From assembly GCA_022360175.1 (NCBI GenBank), contig JAKSDI010000019.1:39088-103087 (forward strand): 64,000 bases of DNA. The letters run 5' to 3'. Position 1 is the stretch's first letter. Each line of letters opens with the position of its first letter. The notes under the pieces are model-generated. The model was not told where the DNA came from and did not search any database. It saw only the letters and a list, made by a program, of their open reading frames with translations. This stretch comes from Chitinophagales bacterium. Lineage in GTDB: Bacteria; Bacteroidota; Bacteroidia; Chitinophagales; Saprospiraceae. Below are positions 49,879 to 57,898 of this stretch, one piece after another. The translations under genes were made by a program, and so were the position numbers.

Positions 49879-51336
49879 ATGGAAAAAGCAGGAATTTTCC
49901 CCGAAAAGGGCCGCACACATCAGGAATTGATACAAGAGATGGAAAGCATGAAGGTGGATGATGCTCGCTGGAAAGAAGGGCGCACCTGGAGTATGGTCTA
50001 TCATGTGACGGATGAACATAAGGATTTTATTAAAGATTCTGCCCAGCGTTTCTTCTCAGAAAGCTATATCAATCCTTTTGCTTTTAAGAGTTTGCAACGC
50101 ATGGAAAAGGAAATCATCGCCATGACTCGAGAACTCTTAAATGGAGGTAATTCCGTTGTAGGCACGATGGCTTCCGGTGGCACTGAAAGCATTTTTTTAT
50201 CCCTGTATACTTATCGAGAGCACGCCTGTAAGGAACGTAAAATCAAGAAGGATTGGGAAATAGTAGTCCCCGCAAGTATACATCCTGCTTTTGAGAAAGC
50301 AGCGCATATATTGGGTATTAATATCAAAAAGGCACCGGTCAGTGATCAATATCAGGCGGATATTGCTGCAATGGAGTCATTGATTACGAGCAATACCATT
50401 TTACTGGCTGTTTCCGCTCCATCTTATCCTCATGGTATTCTTGACCCTGTACCAGAAGCTGCTGCCTTAGCCCTTCGACATCAATTACCATTGCATGTTG
50501 ATAGCTGTATAGGAGGCTTTATTTTGCCCTGGATAGAAGCTTTAAATCCAGGCAATCTACCGCAGTGGGATTTTCGTCTTAAGGGTGTTACTTCTATTTC
50601 TGCTGATACCCATAAATTTGCCTATGGCGGAAAAGGTAGTTCTGTCCTATTATACCGTGATATGGAGTATCTGCGCCATCAGTTTTTCATTACAACTGAT
50701 TGGGCTGGTGGAATTTATGCTTCAGCCACTTTTATGGGCTCTAGAGCGGGCGGGCCAATTGCCAGTGCATGGGCCTCTATGCAATCATTAGGGAAAGAAG
50801 GTTACTTAGGTATTACCAAACAGATCATGGACGGTGTAAATCGCTTAAAGGAAGGGATTTCAGCTATTGATGCATTAGAACTTATCGGTGATCCTTGTAT
50901 GAATATTATCGCTTTCACTAGCAAAAATAAATCCGTAGATATTTTTGTTGTAGGTGATTACCTCTCGGAAAAAAACTGGTACGTAGATAGACAACAGCGC
51001 CCCAATTGTATCCACCTTACGGTAATGAAACAAAACTTACCTATAATTGATGAATATCTAAATGATCTGAGTGATGCCGTAGCTTATGCAAAAAATAATC
51101 GCAAAGCGAAAGCAAAAGGAGATGCTGCTTTATATGGGCTAATGGCCCGACTTCCCTTTCGGGGAATGGTTGCCAATAATGTGCGCCAATTATTTGAAGA
51201 TCTATACAGCAATGAGGCCTCTAATAAGGAAAATCCGAAGGATTCTTCCACCGATAAAAGTTCATCTTCACCTAAACCAGCCAGGTGGATGGGATTGTTA
51301 AATAGAATACTGAGCAGTCTACCGGGAAAGAGATAA
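49879..51336 (+). CDS. Group II PLP-dependent decarboxylase / sphingosine-phosphate-lyase-like enzyme
   Basis: 485 aa, fold-type I. ESYINPFAFKSLQRMEKEII, MASGGTESIFLSLYTYREHA (phosphate-binding), HVDSCIGGFILPWIEAL (Asp to PLP nitrogen), SADTHKFAYGGKGSSVLLYR (PLP Lys) and TDWAGGIYASATFMGSRAGG follow the pattern of sphingosine-1-phosphate lyase and related bacterial decarboxylases. The substrate is uncertain; in a Bacteroidota host, breakdown of sphingoid phosphate or amino-acid decarboxylation are both possible. The C-terminal 45 residues are Ser/Lys-rich and probably disordered. TATCTTCG just upstream (49867-49874) is a near match to the -7 consensus. A TerB-like gene follows. Confidence 0.82.
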   Translation: MEKAGIFPEKGRTHQELIQEMESMKVDDARWKEGRTWSMVYHVTDEHKDFIKDSAQRFFSESYINPFAFKSLQRMEKEIIAMTRELLNGGNSVVGTMASGGTESIFLSLYTYREHACKERKIKKDWEIVVPASIHPAFEKAAHILGINIKKAPVSDQYQADIAAMESLITSNTILLAVSAPSYPHGILDPVPEAAALALRHQLPLHVDSCIGGFILPWIEALNPGNLPQWDFRLKGVTSISADTHKFAYGGKGSSVLLYRDMEYLRHQFFITTDWAGGIYASATFMGSRAGGPIASAWASMQSLGKEGYLGITKQIMDGVNRLKEGISAIDALELIGDPCMNIIAFTSKNKSVDIFVVGDYLSEKNWYVDRQQRPNCIHLTVMKQNLPIIDEYLNDLSDAVAYAKNNRKAKAKGDAALYGLMARLPFRGMVANNVRQLFEDLYSNEASNKENPKDSSTDKSSSSPKPARWMGLLNRILSSLPGKR

Positions 51337-51400
51337 GAGAAAAGTCCTTCTTTTTCCTATAATGTTTTATTTTTGCCGGAAAATTCAACTACTGCAATCT

Positions 51401-51862
51401 ATGATTAACATAATTGAAGCTTTACCAATAGACCAGCAGCAGGTCATGTATGATGCAATTCCTAACATCACCCTGCTGATAGCTGGTGCTGATGGTGAAA
51501 TCGACCCCAAAGAATTGGAGTGGAGTGAAAAGATCGCTGAAGTCCGTTCTTTCAGCTTTCATGAAGAATGGCAACCTTACTACGACAAAGTAAGCGAAAC
51601 GATGCACGATCGCATCAATGCCATACTATCGGAATTGCCAGAAGGAACAGATGCTCGCCAGGAAGAACTTTCAAACAGGCTGGCTAAGCTAAATAACATC
51701 CTTCCTAATATCAGCAGCATCTATGCTAAACATTTTTATGATGGTTTAAAGAGCTTTGCCAATCGCATTGCACGTGCTGATGGAGGAATCTTTGGCTGGC
51801 TAAGTATCGGGCCTAAAGAAGCAGAGGTAGTTGAACTACCGATGATTACCCCTATCCAATAG
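51401..51862 (+). CDS. TerB-like small helical protein
   Basis: 153 aa from ATG 51401 (MINIIEALPIDQQQVMYDAI); an upstream ATG at 51362 adds a Cys/Phe stretch of low likelihood. The piece LLIAGADGEIDPKELEWSEK resembles the first acidic metal-binding helix pair of the TerB/DjlA N-terminal domain, and SFANRIARADGGIFGWLSIG mirrors the second repeat. Cytoplasmic; tellurite resistance is not implied for the wider family. It is 64 bp downstream of the PLP enzyme and ends at a strong terminator. Confidence 0.65.
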   Translation: MINIIEALPIDQQQVMYDAIPNITLLIAGADGEIDPKELEWSEKIAEVRSFSFHEEWQPYYDKVSETMHDRINAILSELPEGTDARQEELSNRLAKLNNILPNISSIYAKHFYDGLKSFANRIARADGGIFGWLSIGPKEAEVVELPMITPIQ

Positions 51863-51900
51863 ACCTCATTTTGTTCTTCAATTAAAGAACAGGCTCTTAA

Positions 51901-51943
51901 AAAAAAGCCGTCACAGAATATAAGTATCTGTGACGGCTTTTTT
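51901..51943. terminator. Strong bidirectional intrinsic terminator
   Basis: AAAAAAGCCGTCACAGA (51901-51917) pairs perfectly with TCTGTGACGGCTTTTTT (51927-51943), 9-nt loop, flanked by A and T tracts, between the TerB-like gene and the convergent typA. Confidence 0.95.
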
Positions 51944-51965
51944 ATTATACTGTGCATGTATTTTC

Positions 51966-53771
51966 TTATGCCAGTGCCTTATTCTTTGCGCGCTTACGTT
52001 CGTGCTCTTTTAAAAGCGTCTTACGAAGGCGTATTGATTCCGGTGTAACCTCTACATACTCATCTTCCTGAATATATTCTAAAGCTTCTTCTAATGTAAA
52101 TATACGTGGAGGTATTAGCTTCAGCTTATCATCTGCACCAGCAGAACGCATATTGGTTAGCTTCTTCGTTTTAGTTAAATTCACTACCAGGTCACCTGGG
52201 CGGCTGTTTTCTCCTACCACCTGCCCTTCATAAATTTCATTGCCAGCAGAAATAAAGAATTTACCACGCTCCTGCAAGTTGTTGATGCTGTATGGAATAG
52301 CCGTTCCGGTCTCCATTGAAATCAAGGACCCATTGATACGCCCTGGAATTTCTCCTTTATGAGGCTGGAATTCATGGAAACGGTGTGTCATAATAGCTTC
52401 ACCAGCCGTTGCTGTCAACATCTGGCTACGTAGGCCAATAATTCCTCTGGAAGGAATTTCAAATCGAAGTTGTACACGATCTCCTTTAGGTTCCATAGAA
52501 AGCATGATACCTTTTCTACGAGTAACCATATCAATAGCTGTACCAGAAATATTATTTGGCAGATCAATAGTCAATTCTTCAATTGGCTCGTGGACCATAC
52601 CATCTATACGCTTGGTAATTACCTGAGGCTGTCCTATCTGCAACTCGTATCCTTCGCGGCGCATTGTTTCAATTAATACCGCAAGGTGAAGTACTCCTCG
52701 CCCGTATACTCTAAAGGTATCAGCACTATCAGTTTGTTCTACTCTTAAAGCCAGGTTGCGCTCCAGTTCTTTTTGTAAACGATCATTGATATGACGAGAT
52801 GTTACAAATTTTCCTTCTTTACCAAAGAATGGAGAGTCATTGATGGTAAATACCATACTCATGGTAGGTTCATCAATAGCAATAGAAGGCAGTGCTTCGG
52901 GGGCTTCAAAATCAGCGATTGTATCACCAATCTCAAAACCGTCTATACCAAAAATAGCGCAGATTTCACCCGCTTCTACCTGTTCTACCTCTTTTCTGCC
53001 AAAACCTTCAAATACATAAAGGTTTTTGATGCGGCTTTTAATGATCTTACCGTCTTTTTTAACCAAAGATACCGGCTGGTTGCTCTTTAGTACTCCTCTG
53101 TTCAAACGGCCAATAGCAATCCGGCCAATATATTTAGAGTAATCCAGAGAAGTAACCAACAACTGAGGAGTTCCTTCCTCTACCTTTGGAGTAGGAATAT
53201 GCTCAAGAATAGCATCCAGTAAAGGAGTAATATTATCTGTTTGATCTCGCCAATCTTCACTCATCCATCCAAACTTGGCAGAGCCATAGACTGTAGGGAA
53301 ATCAAGCTGGTCTTCTGTAGCATCCAAATTAAAAAAAAAAAAAAAAACAGCTTCCTGCGTCTCCTCTGGCGTACAATTCTCTTTATCAACCTTATTGACT
53401 ACGACTATAGGCTTCAAACCCAATTCAATCGCTTTCTGGGTTACAAAACGGGTCTGAGGCATAGGACCCTCAAAAGCATCTACCAACAATAATACCCCAT
53501 CAGCCATGTTAAGTACACGCTCCACTTCACCTCCGAAATCGCTGTGACCAGGAGTATCGATAATGTTAATCTTCACTCCTTTATAAGTGATGGATACGTT
53601 TTTAGCCAAAATAGTGATACCTCGCTCACGCTCCAGATCATTATTATCCAGGATCAATTCCCCTGGTTTTTCATGATCAGCAAACAGTTTACCTGCTAAG
53701 ATCATCTTATCAACCAGCGTAGTTTTTCCATGGTCTACGTGGGCGATGATCGCAATATTTCTAAGCTGCAT
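51966..53771 (-). CDS. typA: Ribosome-associated translational GTPase TypA/BipA with a T17 homopolymer
   Basis: 601 aa, normal length. G1 IAHVDHGKTTLVDKMI, switch I RERGITILAKNVSI, G3 IIDTPGHSDFGGEVERVLNM, G4 VVNKVDKE, then domains II, III, V and the TypA C-terminal domain (IFTLEEALEYIQEDEYVEVT, PESIRLRKTLL). It binds the 70S ribosome like EF-G and helps 50S assembly and stress adaptation. Oddity: in the coding strand a run of 17 T (53331-53347) encodes V142 and F143-F147, giving VFFFFFNLDATEDQLDFP where E. coli has VFDLFVNLDATDEQLDFP. The reading frame is kept, but the conserved Asp-Leu is lost. This is either a sequencing artefact or a slippage-prone tract. Confidence 0.95.
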   Translation of the reverse strand: MQLRNIAIIAHVDHGKTTLVDKMILAGKLFADHEKPGELILDNNDLERERGITILAKNVSITYKGVKINIIDTPGHSDFGGEVERVLNMADGVLLLVDAFEGPMPQTRFVTQKAIELGLKPIVVVNKVDKENCTPEETQEAVFFFFFNLDATEDQLDFPTVYGSAKFGWMSEDWRDQTDNITPLLDAILEHIPTPKVEEGTPQLLVTSLDYSKYIGRIAIGRLNRGVLKSNQPVSLVKKDGKIIKSRIKNLYVFEGFGRKEVEQVEAGEICAIFGIDGFEIGDTIADFEAPEALPSIAIDEPTMSMVFTINDSPFFGKEGKFVTSRHINDRLQKELERNLALRVEQTDSADTFRVYGRGVLHLAVLIETMRREGYELQIGQPQVITKRIDGMVHEPIEELTIDLPNNISGTAIDMVTRRKGIMLSMEPKGDRVQLRFEIPSRGIIGLRSQMLTATAGEAIMTHRFHEFQPHKGEIPGRINGSLISMETGTAIPYSINNLQERGKFFISAGNEIYEGQVVGENSRPGDLVVNLTKTKKLTNMRSAGADDKLKLIPPRIFTLEEALEYIQEDEYVEVTPESIRLRKTLLKEHERKRAKNKALA

Positions 53772-53985
53772 AATGCAAAATTTAATGCACGGTTCTTAAT
53801 CGAAGGCGCAAAGATAGCTTTATTTTATACGCCGTGCTATAGGAGGGTAATAATAAATCGTTAATTATCAAAAAACGGCTCCTCTCTCAAGGAACCGCCT
53901 GATTAATTTGGATATGTATCTTTATGATTAGTGTTTAACTAATTTTCAGTCTAATGTATAAATTAACACTGCTCAAGCAACTTCG

Positions 53986-54255
53986 CTACTGCACCTGAAA
54001 ACGCTGTACTATTTCACTATTTGTACAAAGATTCATCAATAAATCAACATTGATAGTACAATTCTCAAATTGTAGTGCGTATGTCTTTTTTGCAAGATTA
54101 TCGTTGATTGGCTTATTCTGTAGCAATGATTGTCCTAAAAAGGAACCTACATCCTGAGAGCCTGCTACCATTTCCCGTATGCCAATTAAGGCATTTTGTT
54201 TAGGTTGGTTGATAAGTCCAACGGTGAGTGCTAATTTTATTTTACGAAGATTCAT
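53986..54255 (-). CDS. Hypothetical small protein
   Basis: 89 aa: starts MNLRKIKLALTVGLINQPKQ, ends NEIVQRF-like sequence LCTNSEIVQRFQVQ. No signal peptide, membrane helix or known motif; one region (NALIGIREMVAGSQDVGSFL) looks helical. It stands alone between typA and lnt with more than 170 bp on either side. Composition is protein-like (no low complexity), which speaks for a real gene, but no family is recognised. Confidence 0.4.
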   Translation of the reverse strand: MNLRKIKLALTVGLINQPKQNALIGIREMVAGSQDVGSFLGQSLLQNKPINDNLAKKTYALQFENCTINVDLLMNLCTNSEIVQRFQVQ

Positions 54256-54456
54256 GTTGGGTGATAGTTAATAGGTTTGTTGTTCAAGGGTTTCATAACT
54301 GTTTACATGCTTATAACTCAGATTTTCAAAAAAGAGTTGCACGTTAATTTTTAAAGAATTGTTAAAAACCATTAAGAGTCCCTTAATAGAAACCTAATTC
54401 CTCACAATAAAAACCAATGCCTGGCTACTCTTGCTCACTTTTTACCAGACTATGAT

Positions 54457-54464
54457 TAAATTTG
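54457..54464 (+). promoter_or_regulatory. lnt: -7 element of lnt
   Basis: TAAATTTG matches TAnnTTTG exactly, with a TTG at 54431-54433 as a -33 candidate. It lies inside the longer reading frame, so it argues that translation begins at ATG 54485 rather than 54452. Confidence 0.5.
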
Positions 54465-54484
54465 GGCGCCCAATAAACAAACTT

Positions 54485-56272
54485 ATGATTTTAAAGAAGA
54501 GTGTTCGTTTTTCCCTTTTGGCTTTATGCTTACTTATCTGTTGCTGGATGGGATATGAAATGGTAGATCAAGGAAGTAAAGAACTTCTATGGGGATACCG
54601 CCCACTCATTTTCTTTATATCAGCATGGGGAGCCGTCACATTTATCCGTTTACATCGTTTTGCCAAAGACCCTAAAGGTTTACGGTGGCTAGGTTTATCT
54701 ACCCTTAGTGGGTTATTGTTAGGAGTAGGCTTTCCTGACATTATACCTGTTCCCTTTTTAATGTTTATAGGTTTTGTCCCCCTGATGATAATAGAAAAAG
54801 AGATCAGTGAAGCATACGAACCAGCCAAAAGAGGCAAGGTAATGCGTTATGTTTATCACTCTTTTGTAATCTGGAATGTCATTGCTACCTATTGGGTTAC
54901 AAATACAGCTTTGATAGCAGGCGTTGCAGCTATTTGGGCTAATTCATTTTTAATGGTTATACCATGGCTATTATTTCATACGACTCACAAGTTAATGCCT
55001 AAGCTCTCTTACCTAAGCCTTATAGCATATTGGCTAACTTTTGAATACATACATTTGCAATGGGAACTGACCTGGCCCTGGTTAACATTAGGAAATAGCT
55101 TTGCCGAATATCCTGCTCTTGTCCAATGGTACGAGTGGACAGGTGTCTTTGGAGGAGGTTTGTGGATATTAGGTATCAATCTTCTAATTTTCAAAATATA
55201 CAACGCCTGGAAAGCTAAGCAGGCTTTTCGCAAGTCTCTTATTTATGTTTCAGCACTTGTGCTTTTACCGATGATTCTTTCTTTGGTAATGTATAATAGC
55301 TATGAAGCACAAGGCAGTAAAAGAAATGTCGCTGTTATCCAGCCTAATTTTGAACCCCATTATCAGAAGTTCACTATCCCTGAAAGCAAACAAATGGATC
55401 GTTTTCTGGAACTTTCTAATAGGATTGTAACAGAAGAAACAGACTATATTGTTTATCCTGAAACCAGTTTTGGGCTAGTACAGATAAACAATATGGGTCA
55501 GTATCCTACCATCAGGAGAATAAGAGAATCTTTCAGTACCAGGCCTGGTTTAAAAGTAGTAACAGGAATTGATGCCTATTATATCTTTCAAGAAGGAGAA
55601 CCTCATAGTAAACATGTCCGTGTACAGGAAAGGCGCCATGGTAATATGTACTATGAGATCATCAATGGAGCCATTCAGATTACGATAGGACAGGACAGTA
55701 TTCCATTATATCGCAAATCCAAACTGGTACCGGGCCCTGAGATATTTCCTTTTAAGAATATTTTGTTTTTCTTCAAACCCATAGTTGATCGCTTAGGAGG
55801 CACTACTGCTGGTGTAGCGACCCAAAAAGAAAGAGACGTTCTTGTAAGTGAATCCGGTAAAATAGCTCCTGCTATATGCTATGAATCTGTCTTTGGAGAA
55901 TATGTTACAGAATACATTCGCAATGGTGCCCAGGCCATATTTATAATGACCAATGATGGTTGGTGGGACAATACCGCTGGGCATCGCCAACATCTTTATT
56001 TTGCCAGCCTGCGAGCTATTGAAACCCGCCGCAGCATCGCTCGTTCTGCCAATACAGGTATTTCTGCATTTATCAACCAGAGAGGAGATATTCAAAAACC
56101 TACAAAGTACAATGAAGCTACAGCGATAAGCCAGGATATGCAGTTCAATAACGCTATAACTTTTTATGTGCTTTGGGGAGATATTATTGCTCGCCTGGCA
56201 ATCTTTACCTCTATTATCCTGTTGCTAAATAGCTTTGTTAAAGGACGGCTGAAAAGAGACGGGGTTGAATAA
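54485..56272 (+). CDS. lnt: Apolipoprotein N-acyltransferase
   Basis: 595 aa from ATG 54485 (MILKKSVRFSLLALCLLICC). N-terminal membrane domain of about 6-8 helices (STLSGLLLGVGFPDIIPVPF, LIAYWLTFEYIHLQWELTWP), then a periplasmic nitrilase domain: catalytic Glu in DYIVYPETSFG, Lys in YRKSKLVPGPE and Cys in APAICYESVFGEYV, with MTNDGWWDNTAGHRQHLYFA and ETRRSIARSANTGISA. It adds the third acyl chain to lipoproteins in the inner membrane, in keeping with the several lipoprotein signals in this window. Upstream in-frame ATG 54452 is the alternative start. Confidence 0.93.
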   Translation: MILKKSVRFSLLALCLLICCWMGYEMVDQGSKELLWGYRPLIFFISAWGAVTFIRLHRFAKDPKGLRWLGLSTLSGLLLGVGFPDIIPVPFLMFIGFVPLMIIEKEISEAYEPAKRGKVMRYVYHSFVIWNVIATYWVTNTALIAGVAAIWANSFLMVIPWLLFHTTHKLMPKLSYLSLIAYWLTFEYIHLQWELTWPWLTLGNSFAEYPALVQWYEWTGVFGGGLWILGINLLIFKIYNAWKAKQAFRKSLIYVSALVLLPMILSLVMYNSYEAQGSKRNVAVIQPNFEPHYQKFTIPESKQMDRFLELSNRIVTEETDYIVYPETSFGLVQINNMGQYPTIRRIRESFSTRPGLKVVTGIDAYYIFQEGEPHSKHVRVQERRHGNMYYEIINGAIQITIGQDSIPLYRKSKLVPGPEIFPFKNILFFFKPIVDRLGGTTAGVATQKERDVLVSESGKIAPAICYESVFGEYVTEYIRNGAQAIFIMTNDGWWDNTAGHRQHLYFASLRAIETRRSIARSANTGISAFINQRGDIQKPTKYNEATAISQDMQFNNAITFYVLWGDIIARLAIFTSIILLLNSFVKGRLKRDGVE

Positions 56273-56282
56273 TTTGGAATAA

Positions 56283-56338
56283 ATTGGTGATTGGTGATTG
56301 GTGATTGGTGATTGGTGATTGGTGATTGGTGATTGGTG
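56283..56338 (+). repeat. Perfect heptamer tandem array (ATTGGTG) x 8
   Basis: Eight perfect copies, the same unit (in another phase) as at 8779-8858, starting 10 bp after the lnt stop. On the far side, 56476-56502 has CACCACATCACCC and CACTACATCG, a weak inverted counterpart. The 184 bp between array and the next gene's stop show no gene. Confidence 0.96.
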
Positions 56339-56522
56339 AAGATGTGTATACGTTTGCATATAAAGACAAACAATTTCGTAATCCTACTTCTAAAAGCACT
56401 ATGCAACTACATATCTATCCCTCTAATCATATCTTTCTCTAAGTACAAAATCGTCCTCCTCTCCTTGCCTTTTGTCACCACATCACCCTTTCACTACATC
56501 GCGATATGACCATATATAAAGC

Positions 56523-57125
56523 CTACCTCATCTTAGGCCTGCGTCTTTTACCTCCCGGGCGCATTGCACCTCCTCCACCTCGTGTAGCATGCTTCATTTG
56601 TCCACGATTAGAAAACGCTTTTTCAAATTGCTTGAATTGTTCTTTCACATTAGGCTCAGTGATTTTGCACTGTTTGGCATTACGGAAGTGCAATTCTGCT
56701 TGTTTCCATTTGCCTTTAGATGCCGCAATATTCGCCAGTTGCAATTGGAGCATGGCTTTTTCATTATCAGTAGGAACTTCAACTTCTTCTGCCTTTTTTA
56801 GCCACATCTCCCCTTCTTCCATATCCTTACGTGCAAGTGCAATAGAACCTTTTATCATGTAAAAATAGGCTCTATTGGTAGCATATAACCATTTAGGATT
56901 CAGCGTAAGGTCAAGGCGTTTTTCAGCTGCATCAAAATCTGTATTTTGCATCAAGGCTGCACCAGATTGCACCGTACCTAAGAGAATATAAGTGGCTAGC
57001 AATGCAAGCCCCATAATTACAAACCAGATACCATACCAAATACCCATCGTTGCCCAAAGAGCAATTCCACCAATTAAACCAACTGCGATCAATGCAAACT
57101 TGAGGTATATATTAATTGTAAACAT
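56523..57125 (-). CDS. TPR membrane protein, copy 1
   Basis: 200 aa. Two N-terminal membrane helices (IYLKFALIAVGLIGGIALWA; IWYGIWFVIMGLALLATYIL), then TPR-like helical pairs: MQNTDFDAAEKRLDLTLNPK, AYFYMIKGSIALARKDMEEG, AMLQLQLANIAASKGKWKQA. It ends with a Gly/Arg-rich basic tail (RGGGGAMRPGGKRRRPKMR). Paralogue of the next gene at 57290, same topology. Likely an inner-membrane scaffold with the TPRs in the cytoplasm; partner unknown. Confidence 0.7.
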   Translation of the reverse strand: MFTINIYLKFALIAVGLIGGIALWATMGIWYGIWFVIMGLALLATYILLGTVQSGAALMQNTDFDAAEKRLDLTLNPKWLYATNRAYFYMIKGSIALARKDMEEGEMWLKKAEEVEVPTDNEKAMLQLQLANIAASKGKWKQAELHFRNAKQCKITEPNVKEQFKQFEKAFSNRGQMKHATRGGGGAMRPGGKRRRPKMR

Positions 57126-57289
57126 GTAGTAATTTTAAATTTCCGCAAAGGTAAACATTTCAATCTACACTCCCTATGAGGATTTCATTATTTCGGGTTT
57201 CGGATTTCAGGTTTATAACAGTAGACTGATATCAAAAGCTTATCACAAAACTAAAATAGCGTATAACCTTTCATAAGAGAACAAGCAAC

Positions 57290-57808
57290 CTATCCTCCAC
57301 TCATTGCTGCTTCCATCTTCTTTAGATTATCCTTAATCATTAGATCACTAGGGTTAAACGCTTTTGCTGCTTCCAGGTTTTTGATAGCTTCTGCCTTATT
57401 TTTTTGCACAAAATGAATATGGGCCAAGTTAAGATGTGCTAATGCATTATCATTATTGTGCTTTAATTTAAGATCACAAGCTTTCTCCAATAAAGGTTTA
57501 GCCTTATCCAGTTGCTTAGATTGCAAAAAAATCATCCCCTGAGTAAAAAAATAATAGGCTTTATTCGACTTAAACAATAAATTCGGTGCCCAGGTATGCT
57601 TCAGTGTTTGTTGAGCTTTAAGCACCTCTCCTCTTTTCAGAAAATTAAAAGCCAGCCATACATTACCAAAAAACAGGTGAGAGAATAACAATAAGCCAGC
57701 AGCAGCGTATAAATACCAGGATTGCTCAATACCTAACTGCACATGTAGCACAATCCCTAATACTGCAAAAAGAGCTATCAAGCCATAACGAAGATAAACG
57801 TAGGTCAT
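57290..57808 (-). CDS. TPR membrane protein, copy 2
   Basis: 172 aa with two membrane helices (YGLIALFAVLGIVLHVQLGI; WYLYAAAGLLLFSHLFFGNV) and TPR units: KRGEVLKAQQTLKHTWAPNL, AYYFFTQGMIFLQSKQLDKA and ALAHLNLAHIHFVQKNKAEA with LEAAKAFNPSDLMIKDNL. Same architecture and several matching positions as copy 1 but without the basic tail. 164 bp separate the two. Tandem duplication is the simple explanation. Confidence 0.72.
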   Translation of the reverse strand: MTYVYLRYGLIALFAVLGIVLHVQLGIEQSWYLYAAAGLLLFSHLFFGNVWLAFNFLKRGEVLKAQQTLKHTWAPNLLFKSNKAYYFFTQGMIFLQSKQLDKAKPLLEKACDLKLKHNNDNALAHLNLAHIHFVQKNKAEAIKNLEAAKAFNPSDLMIKDNLKKMEAAMSGG

Positions 57809-57898
57809 AATTATATGTTAATTATCTGAAGTTGTCTATCGAGTGGCGAAGATATTGATAATATTATAACTTTACTCCCCGCATTAAGACAACTCACT

